Notes: generated from the letters alone by a model not told the origin. Positions 1-6,247 are shown, counted from the stretch's first letter. The stretch: DNA of 8,095 nt from RI-92 sp040235555 (GCA_040235555.1 JBECKZ010000274.1:1-8095); one strand, 5' to 3'. Numbers and translations: made by a program.

Positions 1-11
1 AATTTGGCCTG

Positions 12-28
12 CGCGGGTTTCGTGCCAG
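12..28 (-). promoter_or_regulatory. Sigma-54 (-24/-12) promoter reading out of the left edge, probably for a nif gene such as nifB
   Basis: Read on the minus strand, the sequence is CTGGCAC-GAAAC-CCGCG, with the invariant GG (26-25) and GC (14-13) at the exact sigma-54 spacing. The -24 half is near-perfect; the -12 half has CC where TT is usual. The predicted transcription start is about position 1, so the leader and gene lie outside the window. It sits directly behind the nifA stop. In A. vinelandii nifB follows nifLA with its own promoter, so nifB is the likely target (inference). I found no exact TGT-N10-ACA enhancer within about 250 bases upstream, inside nifA. Confidence 0.5.
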
Positions 29-46
29 CTGAGAATAATGTGTCAA

Positions 47-1621
47 CTACAATTGACGTACTTTGATATTGAGGGTTTGAATACGATAGGCGATCTGACG
101 TGGCGTCATACCCAGCAGGCGCGCAGCCTTGGCCTGCACCCAACCCGCCTGCTCCAGTGCTGCGATAACCCGTTCACGTTCATCCAGCGAGGTATCGCTT
201 AGATCAACGGTGGGTGTGGCAGCGGCCTGGGTATTAATGCTGATCTTGTCTTCGAGTCCGGTAAGACCAACTACATCGCGATCGATTAGGCCACCTTCAC
301 TCATGATTGCTGCGCGTTCCAGCAAATTCTCCAGTTCACGTACATTGCCTGGCCAGGCGTAGCGCATCAATAAGCGGATTGCACTGTCTGTAATCTCCAG
401 TTCGCGCCCCTGTTGTTTGGCAATTTTGCCTATCAGGAAACGTGACAGGTCCGGAATGTCTTCGCTGCGATCGCGCAAGGCTGGAATGTACAGTGGCATG
501 ACGTTCAGTCGATAGTAGAGGTCTTCACGGAATTCACCCTCTTCCACTGCGGATTCGAGGTCGCGGTTGGTCGCGGCGATGATGCGCACGTCAACTTTAA
601 AAGTGCGGTCGCCGCCGACCCGTTCGAACTCACCTTCCTGCAATACGCGCAACAGTTTGGCCTGAAACGCGGCGGAGATCTCACCGATCTCATCCAGAAA
701 CAGGGTGCCACCATCGGCCTGTTCAAAACGCCCTTTGCGCTGGCTAACTGCACCGGTAAACGCGCCTTTCTCGTGCCCGAACAATTCCGATTCCAACAGA
801 TTGTCCGGTAAGGCGGCGCAATTGAGTTTGATAAACGGCCGGTTGGACCGTGGTGAATTATAGTGGATGGCGTTAGCCACCAGTTCCTTGCCGGTACCGG
901 ACTCACCACGGATCAGGACAGTGGTGTTCCATTTCGCAACCTGCCGTATCTGTTCGAAGATACGACGCATTGATTGCGAATGACCGACAATATTATCAAG
1001 GCCGTAGTCGGCACGTACTTCACGTCGCAGGCGGTCTCGTTCGTCAGCGATATCACGACGTTCGGACTCCACCTTGAGTGACAGGCGTACACTTTGTGAA
1101 ACCAGGTTGGCAACCATTTGCATAAATCGCAGTTGCTCCTGCAGTGTGTCTTCATCATGCGTTTGTGGTTGAGCCACCAGCACACCAACCAGTTGCTCTT
1201 CGTCGCCTATCTTGATGGGTACACCGATAAAAGGCAATTTAGGATCGTACAAACCCAGGCGATCCAGGAAGAGAGGTTCGTCCTTAAGCTGACTGATCAC
1301 GATGCACTTGCCTTCCTTGAGGATGTTACCGATGATCCCTTCGCCAGGACGGTAACGGATACTGTGCGCCTGTTTGGGATCGCCGTTGTGGACAGCATTC
1401 ACCAGCAATTCGCCGGTATTACGATCCAGCAAAGTTACCATGCCCCGCTGCATGTTCACGGTTTCATGCAATACATCCAGCACCCCTAACAGGGTCTTAT
1501 GCAAGTTGAGCGAACGACTTAGCACACGGCTGACTTGAAACAGCCCTTCGAGTTCCTTCTCGAGCAGTGCCGTGTGTAAATTACTGTTCATCGGTTTCGT
1601 CTGTGTCTGTCCCATAGTCAT
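47..1621 (-). CDS. nifA: NifA, sigma-54-dependent activator of nitrogen fixation genes (NifL-controlled class)
   Basis: NifA is a bacterial enhancer-binding protein. It binds TGT-N10-ACA sites and uses ATP hydrolysis to open sigma-54 promoters of nif genes. An N-terminal GAF domain spans about residues 25-185; in A. vinelandii this domain binds 2-oxoglutarate. The AAA+ domain (about 208-445) has Walker A GESGTGKE (239-246), the sigma-54 contact loop GAFTGA (286-291), Walker B GGTLFLDE (304-311), the arginine region FREDLYYRLN (364-373) and WPGNVREL (423-430). A Fis-type helix-turn-helix lies at about 483-520, almost identical to A. vinelandii NifA. The linker between AAA+ and HTH contains no cysteines, so this is not the directly oxygen-sensitive class found in alpha- and betaproteobacteria. 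Oxygen control should therefore come from NifL. The start is uncertain: ATGs at 1621, 1615 and 1591 all lack a clear Shine-Dalgarno and overlap the nifL end, which suggests translational coupling. The first gives a length close to A. vinelandii NifA. Confidence 0.96.
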   Translation of the reverse strand: MTMGQTQTKPMNSNLHTALLEKELEGLFQVSRVLSRSLNLHKTLLGVLDVLHETVNMQRGMVTLLDRNTGELLVNAVHNGDPKQAHSIRYRPGEGIIGNILKEGKCIVISQLKDEPLFLDRLGLYDPKLPFIGVPIKIGDEEQLVGVLVAQPQTHDEDTLQEQLRFMQMVANLVSQSVRLSLKVESERRDIADERDRLRREVRADYGLDNIVGHSQSMRRIFEQIRQVAKWNTTVLIRGESGTGKELVANAIHYNSPRSNRPFIKLNCAALPDNLLESELFGHEKGAFTGAVSQRKGRFEQADGGTLFLDEIGEISAAFQAKLLRVLQEGEFERVGGDRTFKVDVRIIAATNRDLESAVEEGEFREDLYYRLNVMPLYIPALRDRSEDIPDLSRFLIGKIAKQQGRELEITDSAIRLLMRYAWPGNVRELENLLERAAIMSEGGLIDRDVVGLTGLEDKISINTQAAATPTVDLSDTSLDERERVIAALEQAGWVQAKAARLLGMTPRQIAYRIQTLNIKVRQL

Positions 1622-3260
1622 TTTTCAGAGTTTTTTGCCGAATCGGCAGGGTTATAACGAAACGTGCACCACTGGTATAGCCAGGATCTACTTCCAGTGT
1701 CCCGGCATATTCATTAACCACATCCTGAACCATACTCAGGCCCATGCCCGCCCGGTTATTGGATTTTTTAGTGGTAAAGAAGGGTTCAAAAATCCGCAGC
1801 CGTAGTTCCTCGGGAATACCCGGACCGGTGTCCTCGATTTCGACTATCAGGTTGTCTGTCGTATGATGCGTCGCTATGTGTAGCTCGCGGTTCGCACTAC
1901 TCTGCCCTGCCATCGCCTCCACCGCATTGTCTACCAGTTGCTTGAACATGCCGCGTAAGCGACGTTCACTGGCATAGATTGCCGGCAAGGTTGGCGCAGG
2001 AGTCCAATCCACTAGAATACCCGTCTTGAGCATGCGACTGGTTGACAGCATCAATACATCACGCAGGATGCGATTGATATTGACATAATCACGTGAATCC
2101 AGCGGTGTTTGTGGAATGCAAGACTGCAAGGTTTGTAATGCCTGTCGCCCTGCAACGAGCGCCTGGTTCAGGGCCGATAACAGGGCTAGTCCCTCCTTGC
2201 TGTTGCTGTCACGCCGTTGTTGCATGGCCTCAGCTGCTGCAATCAGATTTACTGGTCCCTGCAACTGATAAACTGCACCATTGAGTGCTTCGCGCATGCT
2301 TTGTACCAGCTCTTCTTCTGCAGTGAGCGCACGCAGGGCATTCACCCGGCTTTCTTCCTGCTGACGCTTGAGCTTGGTAATTTCATTCGCTATTAACAAC
2401 AGATAAAAACGCTTATTGCCTTCGAAAAAGGCATCGGCACTGTCATCCAGTTCCTTGATCCAGGTACCGGACACCAGGTAGTAACGCGGCTGTGCCCCAC
2501 CACCTGGATCGAAATTAATCTCCTGATCAGCGAAATCCTTATGCGCACCATACAGGCTTTCGAAATGTTCTCCGAGGCTTTTGCGCAAGGCAACCAGAAA
2601 CTCGTGCGCCGGTTCGAGATTTCGCATGTCGGTCGCAAGTTTCTTGTATTCCAGATTATCCAGCACCACCTGACCGGTATCGTCCAGCAGTGCTGCCACA
2701 ACCGGCGCGGCATTGACTACAGATTCAATCAACTTCTTCTGATTACCTACCCGTTTTTCCAGACTGTGTAGTTCGGTGGTGTCGCGATGAATTCCCAGGT
2801 AATGGGTAGTTTCACCCGTGTCATTCAGCACCGGCGTGATTGTCAGTTCCGCCAGATAACGCGTCCCATCTTTACGCCGGTTTATCAGGGTCCCGGACCA
2901 GGGTTTTTTCTGGGTAATACGCGCCCACAAAGTTTCATATACAATTCGCGGCGTTGTGTTGTTGGAGAGCATGGATTCATTGTTGCCTATGATCTCCTTA
3001 CAACTATACCCGGTGACATGCTCAAAACTGTGATTGGCATACAGGATTGTGGCCCTGGCATCGGTAATCGAAATCGCCACCGGCGATTGTTCCACTGCCT
3101 CGAAAAACAGATGTGCAGGTAACAAACTGCTGTAGGATTTGGCAACCTCTTTCAAGGCATCAATAACTTCAACTGCAACTCCGGACGGGGGCGAATTAAT
3201 AAACGCTTGCAGAATGCTCGCGATATCCTCGACCGGTAGCTTAACGGAATTCTGTGACAT
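1581..3260 (-). CDS. nifL: NifL, redox/nitrogen-sensing anti-activator that inhibits NifA
   Basis: NifL binds NifA and blocks it when cells have oxygen or fixed nitrogen; in A. vinelandii this works by protein contact, not phosphorylation. Numbering here is from the GTG at 3263. PAS1 (about 52-167) matches the FAD-binding redox domain, keeping equivalents of A. vinelandii E70 (E96), W87 (W113) and N102 (N128). PAS2 spans about 178-300, followed by a helical H domain (about 301-385). The C-terminal GHKL nucleotide-binding domain (about 395-545) has the N-box DNAVEAM, G1 DTGPGIP (478-484), FEPFFTTK and G2 GMGLSMVQ. Odd point: the conserved His-Arg of the H domain (A. vinelandii H305-R306) is Tyr332-Gln333 here. 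The N-terminus is about 24 residues longer than in A. vinelandii. I chose ATG 3260 because AGGA lies 6 bases upstream; the GTG at 3263 would leave only 3. The 3' end overlaps nifA. Confidence 0.95.
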   Translation of the reverse strand: MSQNSVKLPVEDIASILQAFINSPPSGVAVEVIDALKEVAKSYSSLLPAHLFFEAVEQSPVAISITDARATILYANHSFEHVTGYSCKEIIGNNESMLSNNTTPRIVYETLWARITQKKPWSGTLINRRKDGTRYLAELTITPVLNDTGETTHYLGIHRDTTELHSLEKRVGNQKKLIESVVNAAPVVAALLDDTGQVVLDNLEYKKLATDMRNLEPAHEFLVALRKSLGEHFESLYGAHKDFADQEINFDPGGGAQPRYYLVSGTWIKELDDSADAFFEGNKRFYLLLIANEITKLKRQQEESRVNALRALTAEEELVQSMREALNGAVYQLQGPVNLIAAAEAMQQRRDSNSKEGLALLSALNQALVAGRQALQTLQSCIPQTPLDSRDYVNINRILRDVLMLSTSRMLKTGILVDWTPAPTLPAIYASERRLRGMFKQLVDNAVEAMAGQSSANRELHIATHHTTDNLIVEIEDTGPGIPEELRLRIFEPFFTTKKSNNRAGMGLSMVQDVVNEYAGTLEVDPGYTSGARFVITLPIRQKTLKNDYGTDTDETDEQ

Positions 3261-3266
3261 CACTTT

Positions 3267-3270
3267 TCCT
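3267..3270 (-). promoter_or_regulatory. nifL ribosome binding site deciding the start
   Basis: On the minus strand AGGA is followed by AAAGTG and then ATG. The 6-base spacing to the ATG at 3260 is good. The overlapping in-frame GTG at 3263 would have only 3 bases of spacing, so ATG is preferred and the protein is 559 residues. Confidence 0.6.
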
Positions 3271-3313
3271 CATGTTCATCAGTGTCCATACAAAATGCGT
3301 GCCTACGAACGAA

Positions 3314-3342
3314 AGTATGGTTTTTCTAACAAATGCTGACAA
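3314..3342 (-). promoter_or_regulatory. Sigma-70-like promoter candidate for nifLA
   Basis: On the minus strand, TTGTCA (5 of 6 to TTGACA) is followed by exactly 17 bases and CATACT (4 of 6 to TATAAT). The predicted transcript starts near 3307, giving a leader of about 46 bases before nifL. The NifA-type site at 3359-3374 lies about 60 bases upstream, so NifA could modulate this promoter (inference). AT-rich DNA gives chance matches, so confidence is modest. Confidence 0.35.
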
Positions 3343-3358
3343 AAAATCTCCTGCCTTA

Positions 3359-3374
3359 TGTAGCATTTACGACA
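3359..3374. promoter_or_regulatory. NifA upstream activator sequence (TGT-N10-ACA)
   Basis: TGT-AGCATTTACG-ACA is an exact match to the NifA enhancer consensus. Its centre is about 171 bases upstream of the predicted rnfA transcription start, which is within looping range for sigma-54 activation. It is the only exact match I found in the nifL-rnfA gap. It also lies about 60 bases upstream of the candidate nifL sigma-70 start, so it might give autoregulation. Confidence 0.65.
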
Positions 3375-3398
3375 AAACCGAAATAAAAGTCCAAATGT

Positions 3399-3414
3399 TG
3401 CAAGTTGTATGACA
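3399..3414 (-). promoter_or_regulatory. Degenerate sigma-54-like element facing nifL (weak candidate)
   Basis: The minus strand reads TGTCAT-ACAAC-TTGCA. The -12 half TTGCA is perfect and the spacing is exact, but the -24 half has GT in place of the nearly invariant GG. If active it would start transcripts near 3388, with a leader of about 128 bases before nifL. NtrC-driven sigma-54 control of nifLA is known in Klebsiella, which is the reason for listing it. The NtrC-type dyad is only about 44 bases upstream of that start, which is unusually close. Confidence 0.18.
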
Positions 3415-3434
3415 GGATTTTTTTGCACAGGATT
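3412..3434 (+). repeat. 8-bp direct repeat ACAGGATT, 15-base period
   Basis: ACAGGATT occurs at 3412-3419 and again at 3427-3434, separated by a T-run. The second copy overlaps the NtrC-type dyad and the first overlaps the degenerate sigma-54-like element. It may be chance, or part of a protein-binding array in the control region. Confidence 0.4.
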
Positions 3435-3440
3435 AGTGCA
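3424..3440. promoter_or_regulatory. NtrC-type binding dyad TGCAC-N7-GTGCA
   Basis: This is a perfect 5-bp inverted repeat, TGCAC and GTGCA separated by 7 bases, matching the NtrC (NRI) core GCAC-N7-GTGC. Its centre is about 106 bases upstream of the predicted rnfA start, an ideal enhancer distance. It could let NtrC act on rnfA, on the divergent nifLA, or on both. Only one such site is visible, whereas strong NtrC enhancers usually have two. Confidence 0.5.
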
Positions 3441-3466
3441 TCAGTTTAGAAACCTCCAATAATCGC

Positions 3467-3492
3467 GCATTTAGCGTGAGCATTTAGCGTGA
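3467..3492 (+). repeat. Perfect 13-bp tandem repeat (GCATTTAGCGTGA x2)
   Basis: Two identical adjacent copies occupy 3467-3479 and 3480-3492. They lie at about -71 to -46 relative to the predicted rnfA start, between the enhancer-type sites and the sigma-54 promoter. The repeat could be a slippage product that changes enhancer spacing by about 1.25 helical turns, or paired sites for an unidentified regulator. It contains no coding sequence. Confidence 0.85.
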
Positions 3493-3511
3493 ATAGTTGA
3501 GTAAAACATAA

Positions 3512-3527
3512 TGGCACATTTGATGCT
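3512..3527 (+). promoter_or_regulatory. Sigma-54 (-24/-12) promoter of the rnf operon
   Basis: TGGCAC-ATTTG-ATGCT has a perfect -24 hexamer (3512-3517) and GC at -12 (3525-3526) with exact spacing. The predicted start is about 3538, giving a leader of about 21 bases that carries the rnfA ribosome binding site. An exact NifA enhancer and an NtrC-type dyad lie upstream. Together these indicate nitrogen-regulated, NifA-dependent expression of rnfABCDGE. Confidence 0.8.
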
Positions 3528-3545
3528 TTTACTCCTGCTATACAC

Positions 3546-3550
3546 GAGGA
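3546..3550 (+). promoter_or_regulatory. rnfA ribosome binding site
   Basis: GAGGA lies 8 bases before the ATG at 3559, inside the predicted leader. It supports 3559 rather than the upstream in-frame ATG at 3511, which overlaps the -24 promoter element and would not be transcribed from that promoter. Confidence 0.75.
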
Positions 3551-3558
3551 CAAATCAC

Positions 3559-4137
3559 ATGCATGAATATCTATTACTGTTGCTGGGTACTGCTCTGGTC
3601 AACAATGTTGTCCTGGTAAAATTTCTCGGGCTGTGTCCATTCATGGGTGTATCCAACAAACTGGATACCGCAATCAGCATGGGCCTCGCTACCACTTTCG
3701 TACTGACCCTGGCCTCGGTTGCCAGCTGGCTGATCGATCATTTCCTGCTAACACCGCTGGATATTGGATACCTACGCATCCTTACCTTTATCCTGATCAT
3801 TGCCGCCGTGGTGCAATTCACCGAGATGGTGATCCGAAAAACCAGTCCTTTCCTCTACCAGTTGCTGGGAATCTTTTTGCCACTGATCACCACCAACTGT
3901 GCCGTGCTCGGTGTTGCCCTGCTTAATTCTCAACATCAGCATACCTTTATGCAAAGTCTCGTTTACGGTTTTGGTTCAGCGTTGGGCTTCACCATCGTGA
4001 TGGTGATCTTCGCCGGCATGCGCGAACGCCTGGCACTGGCAAATGTACCTGAAACTTTTACTGGCGCACCGATTGCGTTTATTACCGCTGGGCTGTTGTC
4101 GCTGGCATTCATGGGTTTCGCAGGTTTGAAAGGTTAA
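3559..4137 (+). CDS. rnfA: RnfA, membrane subunit of the Rnf electron transport complex
   Basis: RnfA and its paralogue RnfE form the membrane core of Rnf, which couples electron flow between NADH and ferredoxin to ion movement across the inner membrane. The 192-residue protein begins MHEYLLLLLGTALVNNVVLV, typical of RnfA (usual length about 193), and has about six hydrophobic segments. Two signature motifs carry cysteines: GLCPFMG (C26) and TTNCAVLGVAL (C114). In known Rnf/Nqr structures such cysteines from the two paralogues hold an iron-sulfur centre within the membrane. It is the first gene of the operon, 36 bases before rnfB, behind a sigma-54 promoter. The start at 3559 is chosen over 3511 because of the promoter position, the GAGGA site and the family length. 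Confidence 0.95.
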   Translation: MHEYLLLLLGTALVNNVVLVKFLGLCPFMGVSNKLDTAISMGLATTFVLTLASVASWLIDHFLLTPLDIGYLRILTFILIIAAVVQFTEMVIRKTSPFLYQLLGIFLPLITTNCAVLGVALLNSQHQHTFMQSLVYGFGSALGFTIVMVIFAGMRERLALANVPETFTGAPIAFITAGLLSLAFMGFAGLKG

Positions 4138-4173
4138 GCACGTCATCACGTTGAATGATTCAGGAGGATAACA

Positions 4174-4713
4174 ATGGGCATGGCAATTTTTTATCTTACG
4201 ATACTGGGACTCTCCCTGGGTTTGATTCTGGGTATCGCTGCACGTTACCTGAAGGTTGAAAGCGATCCCCTGGTTGACGAGATCGAAGCAATGATGCCGG
4301 GCTCGCAGTGTGGGCAGTGCGGTTTTCCCGGTTGTTCCCCTGCAGCGGCGGCCGTGGTTGCCGGTGAGGCCGAGCCAACCCTGTGTCCCCCCGGTGGCCG
4401 CGACCTTGCGCAACGCCTGGCAGATAAACTCGGCATTAAAGTCGATCTTTCCGTGATGGACGAAGACACCGGCCCAATCCTGGCCCGCGTACACGAAGAA
4501 AACTGCATCGGTTGTACCCGCTGTTTCAAGGTCTGCCCGACTGATGCCATCATGGGGGCCCCCAAACAAATTCACTCGGTGTTTAAAGCCGCCTGCACCG
4601 GCTGCAAGGCCTGTATCGATGTCTGCCCAACCGAGTGTCTGCAGATTGAATCGGTAGAGACAACCCTCGGCACCTGGCACTGGCCAAAACCGGAACCGGC
4701 GCTGGCGGCTTGA
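4174..4713 (+). CDS. rnfB: RnfB, iron-sulfur subunit of the Rnf complex
   Basis: RnfB passes electrons between the membrane core and soluble ferredoxin or flavodoxin. The 179-residue protein starts with one membrane anchor (about residues 3-23). A 4Fe-4S domain follows with CGQCGFPGC (C46, C49, C54) and C71. Two bacterial ferredoxin-type 4Fe-4S motifs come next: CIGCTRCFKVCP (C111, C114, C117, C121) and CTGCKACIDVCP (C141, C144, C147, C151). All ligand cysteines are present. The tail after residue 160 is short and Pro/Ala-rich. A strong AGGAGG (4162-4167) lies 6 bases before the ATG, which favours 4174 over the nearby ATG at 4180. It ends 28 bases before rnfC. Confidence 0.96.
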   Translation: MGMAIFYLTILGLSLGLILGIAARYLKVESDPLVDEIEAMMPGSQCGQCGFPGCSPAAAAVVAGEAEPTLCPPGGRDLAQRLADKLGIKVDLSVMDEDTGPILARVHEENCIGCTRCFKVCPTDAIMGAPKQIHSVFKAACTGCKACIDVCPTECLQIESVETTLGTWHWPKPEPALAA

Positions 4714-4741
4714 TCCAAAATCTAAAGCAGGAAATGCTGGT

Positions 4742-6247
4742 ATGAAACTATTCCGTTTTCGTGGCGGGGTCCATCCGGAGGGTCACAAGCTGGCGACTGG
4801 CTCTCGGCCAATCGAAGTGCTGCCGATGCCCAAACGCCTGTATATTCCGATGCAACAACACATCGGTGCACCGGCTGAGCCGGCGGTAAAACAGGGACAC
4901 CATGTCCTGAAGGGGCGTTTGTTGGCACATGGGCAGGGGACGATTTCAGCACCCGTGCATGCACCTACTTCCGGCACCATCATCGATATCGTAGATCACA
5001 CCGCACCACATCCATCCGGGTTGACCGTACGCACCATCATTCTGGAGGCCGACGGCAAGGATGAATGGATGGAGACGGAAACTACCATCAATCCCTTTGA
5101 AATAGACCCACAGGAAATCGCCGTGCGCGTCGGGGCAGCGGGTATCGTCGGTCTTGGCGGCGCCACCTTTCCTTCTGCGGTGAAACTCAAACTCGGCGAT
5201 AAGCAACCGATCAAGACCCTGATCATCAACGGTGGTGAGTGCGAACCTTATCTGACCTGTGACGATCGCCTCATGCAGGAACGTGCTCAGGACGTGGTCG
5301 ATGGTATTCGCATCATGATGCATAGCCTGCGCACATCGCGTGCACTGATCGCCATCGAAGACAACAAACCCGATGCGATTGAAGCCATGAAAATCGCCAC
5401 CAACCTGTTTGATAACGTCATGGTGGTGCCGGTCCCCAGCCTGTATCCCATGGGCTCGGAAAAACAAATGATCCATGCGCTTACCGGGCTGGAAATCCCA
5501 GCTGGAAAGCGCAGCGCCGACATCGGGGTGTTAATGCATAATGTCGGCACCGCCTATGCCGTGCACAATACCATTCGCAAAGGCCGACCCCTGTTATCTC
5601 GGATTGTCACTGTCGGTGGCGGTGCCGTGCGCGAACCACGCAACCTGGAAGTACCACTCGGGACTCTGGTCAGCGAATTGTTTGAATACTGTGGTGGTTT
5701 TATTAAGGCACCGGAACGCATCCTCATGGGCGGTCCCATGATGGGGCAGGTCATGCCGAACATGCATGTACCTGTGATCAAGGGCACCAGTGGTGTGATT
5801 GCCCTGACTAAGAAAGAAATCACTCAGCAACAAACCATGGCCTGTATTCGCTGCGGCAGTTGCGCCCAGGTCTGTCCTTGCGGTTTATTACCGATGGAAC
5901 TGGCAACGCGCTCCAACAAGGGCCAGTTCGACAACGCCATCGACTATGGCCTGCTGGATTGCATCTCCTGTGGTTCCTGTTCCTATGTGTGTCCGTCACA
6001 CATTCCCCTGGTGCAATACTTTAACTATGCCAAAGGCGCCATTGCCGCGCAGAACCGCGACAAGCAAAAGGCCACGGAAACCCGCGATCTGGCAAAGCAA
6101 CGCACATTACGACTGGAACGCGAGGCCGAAGCCAAGACCCGCGCCGCGGAAGCGCGCAAGGCAGCACGCCAGGCCCAACAACAAGCCAAACAAACGACAC
6201 CGCCTCCCTCCACCAAGCCAGTGGCTACTGAGGAGGCTGCACCATGA
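4742..6247 (+). CDS. rnfC: RnfC, NADH-oxidising peripheral subunit of the Rnf complex
   Basis: RnfC is the soluble, membrane-attached entry point that exchanges electrons with NADH through FMN and two 4Fe-4S clusters. The order is: N-terminal RnfC/barrel-sandwich region (about 1-100, with FRGGVHPEG); the flavin/nucleotide domain related to complex I NuoF, with GAAGIVGLGGATFPSAVKL (131-149) and INGGECEPYLTCDDRLM (162-178); an SLBB-like region (about 285-340); then CIRCGSCAQVCP (C368, C371, C374, C378) and CISCGSCSYVCP (C407, C410, C413, C417). The last 65 residues form a charged Lys/Arg/Glu/Ala-rich, probably helical tail ending in Pro/Thr. Length is 501 residues, without the long repeat tail of E. 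coli RsxC (about 740). AGGA (4729-4732) lies 9 bases before the ATG. The stop overlaps the rnfD start as ATGA. Confidence 0.96.
   Translation: MKLFRFRGGVHPEGHKLATGSRPIEVLPMPKRLYIPMQQHIGAPAEPAVKQGHHVLKGRLLAHGQGTISAPVHAPTSGTIIDIVDHTAPHPSGLTVRTIILEADGKDEWMETETTINPFEIDPQEIAVRVGAAGIVGLGGATFPSAVKLKLGDKQPIKTLIINGGECEPYLTCDDRLMQERAQDVVDGIRIMMHSLRTSRALIAIEDNKPDAIEAMKIATNLFDNVMVVPVPSLYPMGSEKQMIHALTGLEIPAGKRSADIGVLMHNVGTAYAVHNTIRKGRPLLSRIVTVGGGAVREPRNLEVPLGTLVSELFEYCGGFIKAPERILMGGPMMGQVMPNMHVPVIKGTSGVIALTKKEITQQQTMACIRCGSCAQVCPCGLLPMELATRSNKGQFDNAIDYGLLDCISCGSCSYVCPSHIPLVQYFNYAKGAIAAQNRDKQKATETRDLAKQRTLRLEREAEAKTRAAEARKAARQAQQQAKQTTPPPSTKPVATEEAAP

Noticed and set aside
42..57. Short inverted repeat GTCAA-N6-TTGAC at the nifA stop as a terminator
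   Set aside because: The stem is only 5 bp, AT-rich and not followed by a T-run on the minus strand.
129..3339. Open frames on the plus strand opposite nifA and nifL (for example 1118-1489 and 2787-3122)
   Set aside because: They lie wholly opposite well-recognised genes, have no recognisable domains and no supporting promoter or ribosome binding site.
3461..3473. Possible IHF site (AATC...TTA) upstream of the rnfA promoter
   Set aside because: Two of the conserved core positions mismatch and it overlaps the tandem repeat. IHF often assists such promoters, but this match is too weak to claim.
3511..3558. In-frame N-terminal extension of RnfA starting at ATG 3511
   Set aside because: It overlaps the -24/-12 promoter, lacks a ribosome binding site and makes the protein longer than the family norm.
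4154..4164. Palindrome TGAATGATTCA before rnfB
   Set aside because: A one-base centre cannot form a hairpin loop and it does not resemble a known operator. Probably chance.
3976..5476. Long minus-strand frames opposite rnfA, rnfB and rnfC (for example 3976-4680 and 4946-5476)
   Set aside because: They are antisense shadows of rnf genes whose cysteine motifs and conserved domains are intact on the plus strand.
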